A DNA stretch of 64,000 nt, from assembly GCF_050942425.1 (NCBI RefSeq), contig NZ_CP192063.1, positions 9,238,001-9,302,000 on the forward strand. The letters run 5' to 3'. Both the position numbers and the translations under genes were made by a program. Under the pieces are notes generated by a model. The model made no database searches. It worked only from the letters and a program-made list of their open reading frames with translations, and was not told where the DNA came from. Position 1 is the stretch's first letter; each line of letters starts with the position of its first letter. This document shows, piece after piece, positions 16,642 through 26,160 of this stretch. Origin of the DNA: Actinoallomurus sp050942425 (GTDB taxonomy: Bacteria > Actinomycetota > Actinomycetes > Streptosporangiales > Streptosporangiaceae).

Positions 16642-17808
16642 TCACCCGCAGAGGGCGCCGTCGACCGCAGCCAGCAGGTGCTTGACCTGACCGTCGGTCT
16701 CCGGCAGCTGGGTGACGGCGATCGTCGCGGCGCGGCCGTCGTCGGTGGCGGCGTTGCTGGTGTGGTAGCCGTCGATGTCACCGCCGTGGCCCCAGGCCAG
16801 GCCGCCGCAACTCAGCGGGGTGCTGAGCAGGCCGAGGCCGTACCGGGCGCCAGGCCACAGGCCGGGAGCCTCGACGGTCTTGCGCATCTCCGTCAGCTGC
16901 GCGGGCTTCAGCAGCCGGCCGCCCAGCAGCGCGGTGAAGAATCGGTCGAGGTCGCTCGGGGTGGCGACCATCTGGCCGGCGGCCCAGCCCCAGGACGGGT
17001 CCATCTCGGTGACGTCGGTGAGCGGCTGGTCCGGCTTGTCCCGCGTGTAGCCGTGGGGGTGCCGATCGTGGATGGTCTGGTCGCCGACGTTCGGGAAGTA
17101 GGTGTGGCGCAGCCCGGCACGGTCGATCACCCGCTGGGTGATCTCCTCGACCAGCGGCCGATGCGTGATCTTCTCGATCAGCAACCCGAGGACGATGTAG
17201 TTCGTGTTGCTGTACTCCCATTTCGCGCCCGGCTTGAAATCGGCCTTCTGCGCCAGGGCCATGTCGAGCAGCTCGCGCGGCTCGGAGTAGGTGTGCTGGA
17301 AGGGCAGGAACCCATTGGCCAGGAAGTTCGTGTAGTTCGGCAGCCCGCTGGTGTGCTGCAGGAGTTGCCGTACGGTGATGTGCCGGCCGTCGATGCCGTC
17401 GCCGCGGATGAGCTTCGGCAGGTACGTCTCGATCGGCCGGTCGAGACCGACCTTGCCCTCGCCGACGAGTTGCAGCACGACCACGGACGTGAAGGTCTTG
17501 GTATTGCTGCCGATGCGCACCTGCCCGTCCACCGGCACCTTGCTCCGGGTCTTCAGGTCACCGACCCCGGCCGTGTAGTCACGGATGCGCCCGCTCCGGT
17601 CGCGTACGGCCGCCAGAGCGGCGGGGAACCGATCGTCGCGGACCAGTCCGTCCAGTCGCTGCTGTGTCTGGTCGGCGGACGGACGGACCTGCGACGCGAG
17701 CGCGTCGGCGACGGAGTCAGGGCCGGACACCACCACGCTGCCCGATACGGCGAGACCGCCCATGGCTGCGACGGCGGCGATACGGCGCCGGAAACGATGA
17801 TCTCTCAT
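16642..17808 (-). CDS. Secreted serine hydrolase, class C beta-lactamase/DD-peptidase family
   Basis: 388 residues from the ATG at 17808 (MRDHRFRRR); an upstream in-frame start would extend it by 10. N-terminal export signal (RRRIAAVAAMGGLAVSGSVVVSG). The active-site motifs are present: SNTK as SxxK (GSNTKTFTSVV), YSN as YxN (WEYSNTNYIVLG) and WGHGGDIDG as the third (H/KxG) motif. The family includes D-alanyl-D-alanine carboxypeptidases, esterases and class C beta-lactamases; the exact substrate cannot be read. It is divergent from the BNR-repeat gene at 18062, with a shared 253-base intergenic region. Confidence 0.9.
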   Translation of the reverse strand: MRDHRFRRRIAAVAAMGGLAVSGSVVVSGPDSVADALASQVRPSADQTQQRLDGLVRDDRFPAALAAVRDRSGRIRDYTAGVGDLKTRSKVPVDGQVRIGSNTKTFTSVVVLQLVGEGKVGLDRPIETYLPKLIRGDGIDGRHITVRQLLQHTSGLPNYTNFLANGFLPFQHTYSEPRELLDMALAQKADFKPGAKWEYSNTNYIVLGLLIEKITHRPLVEEITQRVIDRAGLRHTYFPNVGDQTIHDRHPHGYTRDKPDQPLTDVTEMDPSWGWAAGQMVATPSDLDRFFTALLGGRLLKPAQLTEMRKTVEAPGLWPGARYGLGLLSTPLSCGGLAWGHGGDIDGYHTSNAATDDGRAATIAVTQLPETDGQVKHLLAAVDGALCG

Positions 17809-18061
17809 GCCGGCAACGCTAGATACGGGACAGATCACGATCGATAGTGCAGCCAGGCCGGTTCGCGGTACAGCAGGCTCTACCGAACGTCCACCGTCAT
17901 CCCTTCAGGCGTCTGTGCTCGTACCTAATCACGCATTACTTCGTTGACCGCTGCTGGCCATTTGGGAACTTTGGGATTGTCCGTCCCTACTTGCAGATCT
18001 ACGTTCCGCCCGGGCGCGGGTCTCGCGCCACTCAGGCGACGGAGCCTGATCGGAGGTAGGG

Positions 18062-19954
18062 ATGCGGAAACGTGGTGCCCTGAGCCTGGTCGCCGTCGGC
18101 GGCCTGCTCATCGGCGGGCTGACCTTGCTCACGCCGGGCGCGAATGCCGAGCCGTTCGGCTACGCCAAGCTCAGTGCGGTGCAGAAACGACATGTCTCGG
18201 GAGCGCTGGCCGAGGCGCTCGGCCCCCAGCGGCTGAGTAGGAACGCGGTCACCGCCCCGAAGGCGACGGCCGAGTCCGGCTGTTACGGGAACCGTGGCGG
18301 CAACGTCAAGGTGAACCAGAACTGTTCGAACGTCTCCGACCCCGACCTGGCCGGGCGAGGGCAGGCGCAGAACGAGACCTGGGTCGCGGTCAATCCGAAC
18401 AACCCCAAGCAGGTCATCTCGACCTACAACGACTATCGGCGCGGCGACGGCACCTGCGGCGTCACCTACTCCCGCGACGGCGGGCGGACCTGGGCGGACA
18501 CCACCGCGCCGAACGGGTTCGTCCGTGGCACGTCCTTCGCCGGCAAACCACGCGAGTACTTCCAGTCCGGCGGGGACACCTCGGTGGCCTGGGACACGCG
18601 CGGGAACGCCTACCTGTCGTGCCAGGAGTTCAAGCGCGGCAACGCCGTCTCACCGGACGCGGACCAGTCCAGCGGCTTCTACGTCTACCGCTCGACCGGA
18701 TCCGGCGGGGCGTCGTTCAACTTCGCCGGCCGCCCGGTGGCCGAGCACGATGACACCGCCGGCGCGGGGAACTTCCTGCTCGACAAGCAGCTCATCACCG
18801 TCGACAACCACGTCCGCAGCCCGTACCGGGATCGCGTCTACGTCACCTGGACGACCTATCCCGAGGACGGCACCGCCTACATCTACGAGGCCTACTCCAG
18901 CGACTACGGCGAGCACTTCAGCGCGCCCGTCCTGGTCAGTTCCGACTCGGCGCTGTGCCCGCAGGGCTATGGCATTCCCACACCGCACGGGCGCTGCAAT
19001 GACAACCAGTTCTCCCAGCCGGTGACCGCCGCGGACGGTTCTCTGTACGTCGCTTGGGCGAACTACAACACCGCGAACCCTGGCAAGGACAATCGCTTCC
19101 AGGTCCTGCTCGCGCGCTCGGTCGATGGAGGCAAGACCTTCTCCGCCCCCGTCAAGACCACCGACTACTACGAGCTGCCCGACTGCGACACCTACCAGGG
19201 CGACGGCAAGGACCCCGGCCGTGACTGCGTACCGGAAAAGGGAGCCGGGACCAACTCGGTGTTCCGCGCCACCAACTATCCCAACGTCACGGTCGACCCG
19301 GCCGACCCCAAGCGCGTGGTCGTCACCACCGGCTCGTACATCAACCGCGATTCCAACGAGGCCGGCGGCTGCACACCCGCCGGACTCACCCCTGCCGCGG
19401 AGGGTCTGGGCAGCCTGTACGACGGCGTCAAGACCGGCGGATGCAACAACGGCATCGTGATCTCCAGCTCCACCAACGGTGGCGCCTCGTTCACCGGCAC
19501 CGCCACCGACGTGCGGAAGATGCCCGTCATCGGCGACAACACGGCACAAGGCCGTAGCGACCAGTACTGGCAGGGCACGGTCTTCAGCCCCCGCGGCACG
19601 CTCGTGACCGCCTACTACGACCGGCAGTACGGCTCGGACGAGTCCACCGGCTTCTCCGACATCACCGTGACCACGTCCACGGATCTGACCCACTTCGCCA
19701 GCAAGCGGGTGACCTCCTCCAGCATGCCGCCGCCGAGCGAGTTCAACGGCCAGTTCTACGGCGACTACATCATGGTCGACGCCACCGCCACGACCGCCTA
19801 CCCGGTCTGGTCCGACACCCGCAACGCCGCCCTGTTCCTGTGCCCCGGCACCGGCACCACCGGCACCCCGCCACGGTTGTGCAACGCCTCGGCGGCCAAC
19901 GCCTCCATCGCCAACGACGAGGACATCTACGCCGCCGCGGTCCCGATCCACTGA
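18062..19954 (+). CDS. Secreted BNR/Asp-box repeat protein (sialidase-like beta-propeller)
   Basis: 630 residues, ATG at 18062 with GGAGGTAGG just upstream. The signal peptide (LVAVGGLLIGGLTLLTPGANA) ends near residue 29. Asp-box motifs that mark a sialidase-type propeller are visible: YSRDGGRTW, STGSGGASF, RSVDGGKTF and STNGGASF. Many cysteines are spaced through the blades. The catalytic arginine triad and the FRIP motif of true sialidases are not evident, so the function may be another glycoside-binding or hydrolytic role. A strong terminator follows directly, so it is a single-gene unit. Confidence 0.85.
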   Translation: MRKRGALSLVAVGGLLIGGLTLLTPGANAEPFGYAKLSAVQKRHVSGALAEALGPQRLSRNAVTAPKATAESGCYGNRGGNVKVNQNCSNVSDPDLAGRGQAQNETWVAVNPNNPKQVISTYNDYRRGDGTCGVTYSRDGGRTWADTTAPNGFVRGTSFAGKPREYFQSGGDTSVAWDTRGNAYLSCQEFKRGNAVSPDADQSSGFYVYRSTGSGGASFNFAGRPVAEHDDTAGAGNFLLDKQLITVDNHVRSPYRDRVYVTWTTYPEDGTAYIYEAYSSDYGEHFSAPVLVSSDSALCPQGYGIPTPHGRCNDNQFSQPVTAADGSLYVAWANYNTANPGKDNRFQVLLARSVDGGKTFSAPVKTTDYYELPDCDTYQGDGKDPGRDCVPEKGAGTNSVFRATNYPNVTVDPADPKRVVVTTGSYINRDSNEAGGCTPAGLTPAAEGLGSLYDGVKTGGCNNGIVISSSTNGGASFTGTATDVRKMPVIGDNTAQGRSDQYWQGTVFSPRGTLVTAYYDRQYGSDESTGFSDITVTTSTDLTHFASKRVTSSSMPPPSEFNGQFYGDYIMVDATATTAYPVWSDTRNAALFLCPGTGTTGTPPRLCNASAANASIANDEDIYAAAVPIH

Positions 19955-19960
19955 CCACGC

Positions 19961-19991
19961 AGCCGGGCGGGGCCACGCGCCCCGCCCGGCT
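19961..19991. terminator. Rho-independent-type hairpin after BNR-repeat gene
   Basis: A 13-bp perfect stem, AGCCGGGCGGGGC with its complement, around the loop CACGC, starting 7 bases after the stop codon. There is no long T-run, as is usual in high-GC actinomycetes. Confidence 0.75.
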
Positions 19992-20114
19992 CTGTGGTCG
20001 CCGGACGCCGGTCCTGAGCGGGACCCCTTACCAAATCGCCGCGGTGGAGAGAAGCGGTCCAGCCGCCGGATCCGTTGGGGAGTGGCTCCACCCGCATGAA
20101 GGTGATAGCGCCCT

Positions 20115-20126
20115 GTCCGGCCGGAC
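20115..20126. promoter_or_regulatory. 12-bp perfect palindrome upstream of the berberine-bridge-type oxidase
   Basis: GTCCGGCCGGAC lies 110 bases before the ATG at 20237 within a 245-base gene-free interval. Its position and symmetry suit a dimeric repressor, but GC palindromes are frequent in this DNA, so this is weak. Confidence 0.25.
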
Positions 20127-20236
20127 GGCGGGTCCTTAGCTTCAAAGATCCGTACACAGATCGCGGTCGGGCGACGCAGCGGGTTCAGGGCGAGGCAGTG
20201 GCTCGATCGCACGTGATCGTCTCAAGGAGGACGACC

Positions 20237-21853
20237 ATGGTCGAGTCCACCCGGCGCACCCTTCTGCGGGCAGGCGCGGCGGCTGCCGTGTCGGGTCCGG
20301 CGGCCGCGCTCGCGGCTTCCTGGCATGCGACGGCACAGGCCGCTCCGCAACTCGGAGGCGTCCCCGCGTTCGGTTCGGTCACCGTGGGCCCGGACGACCC
20401 GCGTTACCGCTCGCTGGCACTCAGGGGCTACAACCACCGCTTTCACGGCGAACCCGAGCAGATCCGAGTGGTCGGCTCGACAGAGGACGTCGTACGCGCG
20501 GTCGACGAAGCGGTGCGTACGGGGCGGCGGATCGCCGTGCGCAGCGGCGGCCACTGCTTCGAGGACTTCGTGGACGGCCCGGACGTGCGCGTGCTCATCG
20601 ACATGGTCGCGATGACGCGGGTCGACTACGACCGGCGCCGCAACGCCTTCATGGTCGAGGCGGGAGCGACGCTGGGGGAGGTGTACCGGGAGCTGTTCCT
20701 CGGCTGGGGCGTGACCATCCCCGGCGGCACCTGTCCCAGCGTCGGGGCGGGCGGGCACGTCTGCGGCGGCGGATACGGCGCGCTGTGCCGTATGTACGGC
20801 CTGACCGTCGACCACCTGTTCGCGGTCGAGGTGGTCGTGGTGGACCGGTCGGGCAAGGCCAGAAGCGTGGTCGCCACCCGGGAACCGTCAGATCCCAACC
20901 GGGACCTGTGGTGGGCGCACACCGGAGGCGGGGGCGGCAACTTCGGGATCGTCACCCGCTACTGGTTCCGCTCCCCCGACGCCCAGGGCACCGACCCCGG
21001 CCGGCTTCTGCCCCGGCCGCCTTCCACCGTCCTGAGCTACTCCCTGGACTGGCCATGGGCGGAACTCGACCGGGACTCGTTCGTCAGGCTGATGCGCAAC
21101 TACGGGGAATGGGGCGAGCGCAACTCGGCACCCGGTTCCCCCGCGGCCGCCCTCTACGGCGAGTTCGCCCTCGCCGGCAAGTCCAGCGAGACCATCGGCA
21201 TCTCCGGTCAAGTAGCCGCCGACAGCGGCGCGGAGCGGCTACTCGGCGACCTGGTGCGCACGCTCGGCCGCGGCGTCGGCGCACGGCCGGTGCGGCAGTC
21301 GTCCACCCTGCCCTGGCTCGCCTCGGCCACGCAGGCGATCAACGACCCCACGCCCTTCGACCGCCGCCTCAAGCTGAAGTCGGGGTATCGGCGCCGCCGC
21401 CTCACCGACCAGCAGATCGCCACCGCCTACCGGTACCTCACCGGGGCCGACCACAACGATCCGAACGGTCACCTGTTCATCAACACCTACGGCGGGCGCG
21501 TCAACGCCGTCTCCCCCGGCACGACCGCGATGCCGCACCGCGACTCGATCTTCCTGGTCGGTTTCCTCGCCGGCTGGCAGAACGCGGCGGAGGACTCCCG
21601 GCACCTGACCTGGATCCGAGAGCTCTACCGCGACTTCTACGCCGCCGGCGGCGGCGTTCCGGCCGGCGAGGACGACGACGGCGCGTTCATCAACTACGCG
21701 GACGCGGACCTGGCCGATCCTCGGTACAACACGTCGGCCGCTCCATGGCACTCCCTCTACTACAAGGACGATTACGTACGGCTCCAGCAGGTCAAGCGCC
21801 GCTGGGATCCACGCGATGTGTTCCACCACGCGCTATCGATCCGCCCCAGCTGA
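20237..21853 (+). CDS. Tat-exported FAD-linked oxidase, berberine bridge enzyme-like
   Basis: 538 residues from the ATG at 20237, which has AAGGAGG at a 6-base spacing; a longer in-frame start at 20075 lacks a site. A Tat-type signal (STRRTLLRAGAAAAVSG) leads to a cleavage near AQA-APQ. PCMH FAD-binding domain: RSGGHCFEDF with His106 and GGTCPSVGAGGHVCGGGYG with Cys166, the pair that binds FAD bicovalently in this family. The C-terminal BBE domain is intact (YYKDDYVRLQQVKRRWDPRD). These enzymes oxidise oligosaccharides, alkaloids or polyketide intermediates; the substrate is unknown. The surrounding glycosidases make a sugar possible. Confidence 0.92.
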   Translation: MVESTRRTLLRAGAAAAVSGPAAALAASWHATAQAAPQLGGVPAFGSVTVGPDDPRYRSLALRGYNHRFHGEPEQIRVVGSTEDVVRAVDEAVRTGRRIAVRSGGHCFEDFVDGPDVRVLIDMVAMTRVDYDRRRNAFMVEAGATLGEVYRELFLGWGVTIPGGTCPSVGAGGHVCGGGYGALCRMYGLTVDHLFAVEVVVVDRSGKARSVVATREPSDPNRDLWWAHTGGGGGNFGIVTRYWFRSPDAQGTDPGRLLPRPPSTVLSYSLDWPWAELDRDSFVRLMRNYGEWGERNSAPGSPAAALYGEFALAGKSSETIGISGQVAADSGAERLLGDLVRTLGRGVGARPVRQSSTLPWLASATQAINDPTPFDRRLKLKSGYRRRRLTDQQIATAYRYLTGADHNDPNGHLFINTYGGRVNAVSPGTTAMPHRDSIFLVGFLAGWQNAAEDSRHLTWIRELYRDFYAAGGGVPAGEDDDGAFINYADADLADPRYNTSAAPWHSLYYKDDYVRLQQVKRRWDPRDVFHHALSIRPS

Positions 21854-22145
21854 ACCCCTCGCGGGAAGATCTTCGAGGGCTCGGCCGGGATGAACTCATG
21901 CCCAGTCTTTGGGAACGGTTGTCGGGGCCGCGCGCACGTGTTATTCCTTGATCGACGTGTTGGTGAGTATTCCTGACACGTCGTTCATGGTCCGTCGCTG
22001 ACGTTGCCGCGACGGCGCTGGAGCGGTTGCCGCTGTCCATGCGCGGCGAGCTGCTGATGTTCGGGTGTTCGCTGTTCAGCGCGCCCGTCTGCACTCCGTT
22101 CGGCCCCGGTAGGGGCACCCAGCGTCGGTACAAGGAGTTCCTGGC

Positions 22146-25100
22146 ATGTGGCGTCGATTGATTCGCGCCTGGCGGTGGATTCTGCTCGCCGTGTTCACGG
22201 TGGCGGCCGCGGGCGCACTGTCGATGACGTTGGCCGGGACGGCTTCCGCGGCGAGCGGCTCTTCGCAGCCGCCGCCTACGCCGTCCCCGTCTTCGTCCCA
22301 ATCCTCAACATCCCCTCCACAACACCGCAAACCACGGATGTCGCGACCGCCGACACCGCACGAGGCCGCACGGCTGCGCCGACTGCGGGAGGAGGCCGCC
22401 CGGGCGAAGGCTCGCGCCGAACGCTTGAGGCGGTTCTCGGAAGGTCTGGCCAAAGTACGGGGTCACGTCGGCACGTGGCACGACGAGCACGCCGACCTGC
22501 GGCGGCGTCACGACGCTCTCCAGCAGTTGATGGCGGAGGGCAAGAACGCCAAGGCGCGCAAGCATTTCACCGAGCTGCGCCGCGACGTCGACACCGCGCT
22601 GCTGCGCCGTGAACTGATCGCGCAGACCCGCGGACAGCGACTGCCCGCCGATCTGCGGCAGGCGATCGAAGAGGAACTGCTGCGCGGTAAGAACAAGCTG
22701 CCGCGTTCCACCGCGAACGCGGCAGGTCACGCCGTCACGATCGGCGATCTGGTCGGCGACGTCCTCGATGGCGTCTCCGCGTCGGAACGGGATCGGTCGG
22801 CCGTCAAGGCGTTCATGGCCGATCCGACGAATGATCCGATCACCCGGGACATCGCCCGGTTGAGCGGACTGCGGCCGGATCAGGTGCTCGGCAAGGACGC
22901 GTCCCTGCGCAAGACCTCGGATGCGATCGACAAGCGGCACAACACCGCCAAGACCGCCGCCGCCGCGAAGGCGGCCGAGGCGTGGGACCTCTACTACCAG
23001 CTCTATCCGGAGCAGGCGCCCTACGCCCAGGGAAACCCGAAGAACTGGGACGGGGCGATCAGCGTCACCGAGCCGGAGACGGTCGGCCCGCCTCCGGCGT
23101 TCAACAAGACCGACCGGACCTCGTCCCAGGCCCGTGACGACGTCGGCCACACCAGCCCTGTGTCCCAGGCGAACGCCGCCCTCGGCGGATACCACCGCTC
23201 GACGGAGGTCGGGCCACGGATCCGCTCTCAGGTGACGATGATCAACGGGGACGTTTATGAGGTCGAGGGCCACATCACCACGTCGACGTCAAGTGCCAAA
23301 CTTCCCGGCACCGCGGACATCTCCTCCGACTCCGTGCTACAGCCGATCATTGATGTGCTGAAGAAGGTCTCGCCGGTGACGCCGTTCTACACGCGTTCCA
23401 CCAGCGCGGACAGCATCAGCGTCGTCACGCCTACCTTCAATGGAACGGCGAAGAAGGTGAGCAGCCCGAACGACACCCTGTTCCGCGACGAGATTCCCAT
23501 CATCGCCGAGCCCGATGGCGAGACCACGGTGACCGTCGGTTCGGGGAGCACGACCAAGAAATTCGGCGTGCAGCTCGCAGTCCCCGGATTCTCGGGAGTG
23601 ACTCTGCAGCACGCGACGACGACTGATCACGACGGCGGCGAGCCCACAAAGACCATCAGCGCCATCGGCAATATCGGCCTCGGTCCCTTCCTGAAGGGGG
23701 GAGGGACGCTGGAGCATAAAACCACGAAGGACGAGGAGGGCAATCCGAAGAAGACCATCGCCGTCACGGGCAACGGCAGCGTCTCCACTCCCCTCATCAT
23801 CAAACCCTTGTCCGTGCAGGCCTCCCGGCAGACGACCGGCGAACACACCACCGAAGAGTGGCTGCAGATCGTAAAGGAGAAACTCTCCAAGCTCTTCCCC
23901 GGTCTCCGCCTTTCCGCTCCGGCCGAGTCCCCCGTACTGCCGACCCCCGACAGCACGCCACAGGACCAGCAGGACAACGGCGGCAAGCCCGCCGGCGACG
24001 AGCACCAGACCGGCAGCGCGTACGAGGTTCCCGACATCCCCCTGCCGTGCAACGACGCCATGACGACCCGGGACCGGCAAAACTGCGAACCGATCCACGA
24101 ACCCCGCCCCACCTGCAACGACGCCATGACAACCCAGGACCGGCAAAACTGCGAACCGGCCCACGAACCCCGCCCCACCTGCAACGACGCCATGACAACC
24201 CAGGACCGGCAAAACTGCGAACCGATCCACGAACCCCGCCCCACCTGCAACGACGCCATGACAACCCAGGACCGGCAAAACTGCGAACCGATCCACGAAC
24301 CCCGCCCCACCTGCAACGACGCCATGACAACGCAAGACCGGGAAAACTGCGAACCGCTGCCGGACTGGGCGGCCTGCATGATGAGCGGGAAGATCAAGAA
24401 CGAATGCCCGATGCCGCGGATTCCGGCACCGACGGGTGACGACGGCGGATGTCCCGCGCCGAACGTCGGGGTTCCCGAGCCTGGCCCCGACACCACGCCG
24501 GACGAGTGCAAGGACAGCGAGCCCACCAAGATCAATCCACCGGTCGTGAGCCAACCGGACATCCCGGTCGTCAAGCAACCCGACGTACCGGTGGTCAACC
24601 AGCCAGAGGTTCCGGTGGTAGAGCGACCCGACGTACCGGTGGTCAACCAGCCAGAGGCGCCGGTGGTCAAGCAACCCGACGTACCGGTGGTCAACCAGCC
24701 AGAGGCGCCGGTGGTCAAGCAACCCGACGTACCGGTGGTCAATCAGCCCAACGTCAGCCAGCCCGACATCCCGGTCATCAAGCAGCCCGAGGTGCCGGTC
24801 GTCAACCAGCCGGACACCTCAGTGATCAAGCAACCGGACACCCCGACGACTCAGCCGACCCCACAGCTTCCGCAAATCTCGCTTCCCCAGATCTCGCTAC
24901 CGCAGATCACCGCTCCACAGATCTCACTTCCCCAGGTCTCTCTTCCCCAGGTCTCTCTTCCCCAGGTCTCTCTTCCCCAGGTCTCTCTTCCCCAGGTCTC
25001 TCTTCCCCAGGTCTCGTTGCCCCAGATCACCCCGCCCGCTCCCCCGGCTGCCGCGCCTGCCCCCCAGCCCACGCCGCAGCCGAACCTGATCACACCGATC

Positions 25101-25244
25101 AACCCGATTACTCAGCCCGCCCCCGCCCCGAAGCCGAACCCGATCATCCAACCGAACCCGATCACCCCGCCAAACCCCATCACCCCGCCGAATCCGATCA
25201 GCAATCCGGCCACTTCACCGACCAATCTCAACCTGATTCCCTGA
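22146..25244 (+). CDS. Large secreted repeat-rich protein with coiled coil and three repeat arrays
   Basis: 1032 residues, ATG at 22146 with AAGGAG 7 bases upstream. No known family recognised. Order of parts: signal peptide (WILLAVFTVAAAGALSMTLAG, cleaved near TASA-AS); Ser/Pro linker; a highly charged coiled-coil-like region to about residue 165; a unique middle region rich in Thr and Ser with many short beta-like stretches (to about 600); five 22-residue cysteine repeats (CNDAMTTQDRQNCEPIHEPRPT type); about twelve octads of the VVKQPDVP/VVNQPEAP type; eleven LPQVS/LPQIS pentads; and a Pro/Asn tail (NPITPPNP). There is no LPxTG anchor. It resembles wall-spanning stalk proteins in style. A surface or matrix role is inference. 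A perfect terminator follows. Confidence 0.85.
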   Translation: MWRRLIRAWRWILLAVFTVAAAGALSMTLAGTASAASGSSQPPPTPSPSSSQSSTSPPQHRKPRMSRPPTPHEAARLRRLREEAARAKARAERLRRFSEGLAKVRGHVGTWHDEHADLRRRHDALQQLMAEGKNAKARKHFTELRRDVDTALLRRELIAQTRGQRLPADLRQAIEEELLRGKNKLPRSTANAAGHAVTIGDLVGDVLDGVSASERDRSAVKAFMADPTNDPITRDIARLSGLRPDQVLGKDASLRKTSDAIDKRHNTAKTAAAAKAAEAWDLYYQLYPEQAPYAQGNPKNWDGAISVTEPETVGPPPAFNKTDRTSSQARDDVGHTSPVSQANAALGGYHRSTEVGPRIRSQVTMINGDVYEVEGHITTSTSSAKLPGTADISSDSVLQPIIDVLKKVSPVTPFYTRSTSADSISVVTPTFNGTAKKVSSPNDTLFRDEIPIIAEPDGETTVTVGSGSTTKKFGVQLAVPGFSGVTLQHATTTDHDGGEPTKTISAIGNIGLGPFLKGGGTLEHKTTKDEEGNPKKTIAVTGNGSVSTPLIIKPLSVQASRQTTGEHTTEEWLQIVKEKLSKLFPGLRLSAPAESPVLPTPDSTPQDQQDNGGKPAGDEHQTGSAYEVPDIPLPCNDAMTTRDRQNCEPIHEPRPTCNDAMTTQDRQNCEPAHEPRPTCNDAMTTQDRQNCEPIHEPRPTCNDAMTTQDRQNCEPIHEPRPTCNDAMTTQDRENCEPLPDWAACMMSGKIKNECPMPRIPAPTGDDGGCPAPNVGVPEPGPDTTPDECKDSEPTKINPPVVSQPDIPVVKQPDVPVVNQPEVPVVERPDVPVVNQPEAPVVKQPDVPVVNQPEAPVVKQPDVPVVNQPNVSQPDIPVIKQPEVPVVNQPDTSVIKQPDTPTTQPTPQLPQISLPQISLPQITAPQISLPQVSLPQVSLPQVSLPQVSLPQVSLPQVSLPQITPPAPPAAAPAPQPTPQPNLITPINPITQPAPAPKPNPIIQPNPITPPNPITPPNPISNPATSPTNLNLIP
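24048..24377 (+). repeat. Five tandem 66-bp repeats inside the secreted repeat protein
   Basis: Units begin at 24048, 24114, 24180, 24246 and 24312, each encoding CNDAMTT-x-DR-x-NCEP plus a linker (the last unit diverges after NCEPL). The inner copies are almost identical at DNA level. Each unit has two cysteines 12 apart, which could form one disulfide loop per repeat. Confidence 0.92.
24543..24845 (+). repeat. 24-bp octapeptide repeats (VV-x-QP-x-x-P)
   Basis: About twelve octads alternate between VVKQPDVP and VVNQPEAP types, with one short interruption (NVSQPDIP). Several units are identical in DNA, for example around 24640 and 24690. Confidence 0.9.
24867..25031 (+). repeat. Eleven 15-bp pentapeptide repeats (LPQVS/LPQIS)
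   Basis: The run CTTCCCCAGGTCTCT is repeated perfectly several times in a row, flanked by slightly diverged units. This is a likely hot spot for slippage and copy-number change. Confidence 0.93.
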
Positions 25245-25263
25245 CCCCGGCCGCCAGGTGATC

Positions 25264-25303
25264 GGGTCTGAGGGCCGCGCTCGTCAGCGCGGCCCTCAGA
25301 CCC
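25264..25303. terminator. Perfect 18-bp hairpin after the repeat protein gene
   Basis: GGGTCTGAGGGCCGCGCT and its exact complement flank the loop CGTC, starting about 20 bases after the stop at 25244. Confidence 0.85.
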
Positions 25304-26061
25304 ATGCGAGCTGCCGTTCTATGGAATCGGCCGACCTGCGCAGCGGCCGCCCTCGCGGTGCTCGGTCGCGCCCTCGCGGACGCGCTGCCCAACCCGACCC
25401 GTTCACGGTCTCCGCGCACTTCCTCACCGCGTCGCTGCCCGGACCCGCGGTGATCCGCACCGACGTCGTGCGCAGCGGCCGCACGCTCTCGACCGGGCAG
25501 GCGTCCCTGTTCCCGTACGCCGATGACGGCACGGAGATCGAACGCATCCGGGTCCTCGCCTCGTACGGAGACCTGGACACTCTCCCCGACGACGTACGCA
25601 CCACCGCGAAGCCGCCGGCCCTCCCGCCGATCGAGCAGTGCTTCGGGACCGGTGAGGCACCGGAGGGCGCCCCACCGGTGCCCGGCGGTTGGGCGATCGC
25701 CGAACGGCTCGCCTCGAAGCTCGACCCGTCGACCCTGGGTTGGGTGGCCGGCGCGCCCTCCGGGAAGGGTGAGATGCGGGCGTGGTTCCGTCTCGCCGAT
25801 GGCCGTGACGCGGATCCGCTGTCACTGCTTCTCGCCGTCGACGCATTGCCGCCCACGGCATTCGAGCTGGGGCTCAATGGCTGGGTGCCGACAGTCGAGC
25901 TGACCGTACATGTGCGGTGCCGGCCTGCTCCGGGGCCGTTGCGGGTTTCTCTTACGACGCGGAATCTGGCGGGCGGTTTCCTGGAGGAGGACGCGGAGAT
26001 CTGGGACTCGGCGGACCGCCTGGTCGCCCAATCGCGACAGCTGGCCCGGGTCCAGCTCTAA
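25304..26061 (+). pseudogene. Thioesterase family (acyl-CoA thioesterase-like) gene, N-terminally truncated and frameshifted
   Basis: From about 25394 the plus frame encodes a recognisable double-hotdog thioesterase: PDPFTVSAHFLTASLPGPAV, then GRTLSTGQASLF, GWVAGAPSGKGEMRAWFRL, and an ending in WDSADRLVAQSRQLARVQL. The segment just before it (25325-25393) fits the family only in another frame (NRP...LAVLGRALADALP), and one missing C in the CCC run at about 25391 would join them. The first 40 or so residues are absent because a terminator hairpin ends at 25303. A start at 25321 or 25258 in the downstream frame would give an odd Arg-rich leader. The gene is probably inactive unless the frameshift is a sequencing error. 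Confidence 0.6.
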
Positions 26062-26160
26062 ATGCCTTAGCCAGGCCATACGTCCGGTCAAAGCCCGATC
26101 AATTAGTCAGCCGACCGCATGGTGCTTGTTTTGTCAGTGGTGCGGGGAATGATCCGTGGT

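Noticed and set aside
18062..19954. A true sialidase assignment for the BNR-repeat protein
   Set aside because: Asp-boxes are present but the FRIP motif and the arginine triad of sialidases were not identified, so only sialidase-like is claimed.
21854..22145. A possible transposase remnant in the gap before the repeat protein gene
   Set aside because: An open plus frame (LERLPLSMRGELLMFGCSLF) was seen but could not be matched to any transposase motif; no inverted ends found.
24867..25031. CRISPR-like regular repeats
   Set aside because: The 15-bp units are in frame, encode LPQVS pentads and have no spacers.
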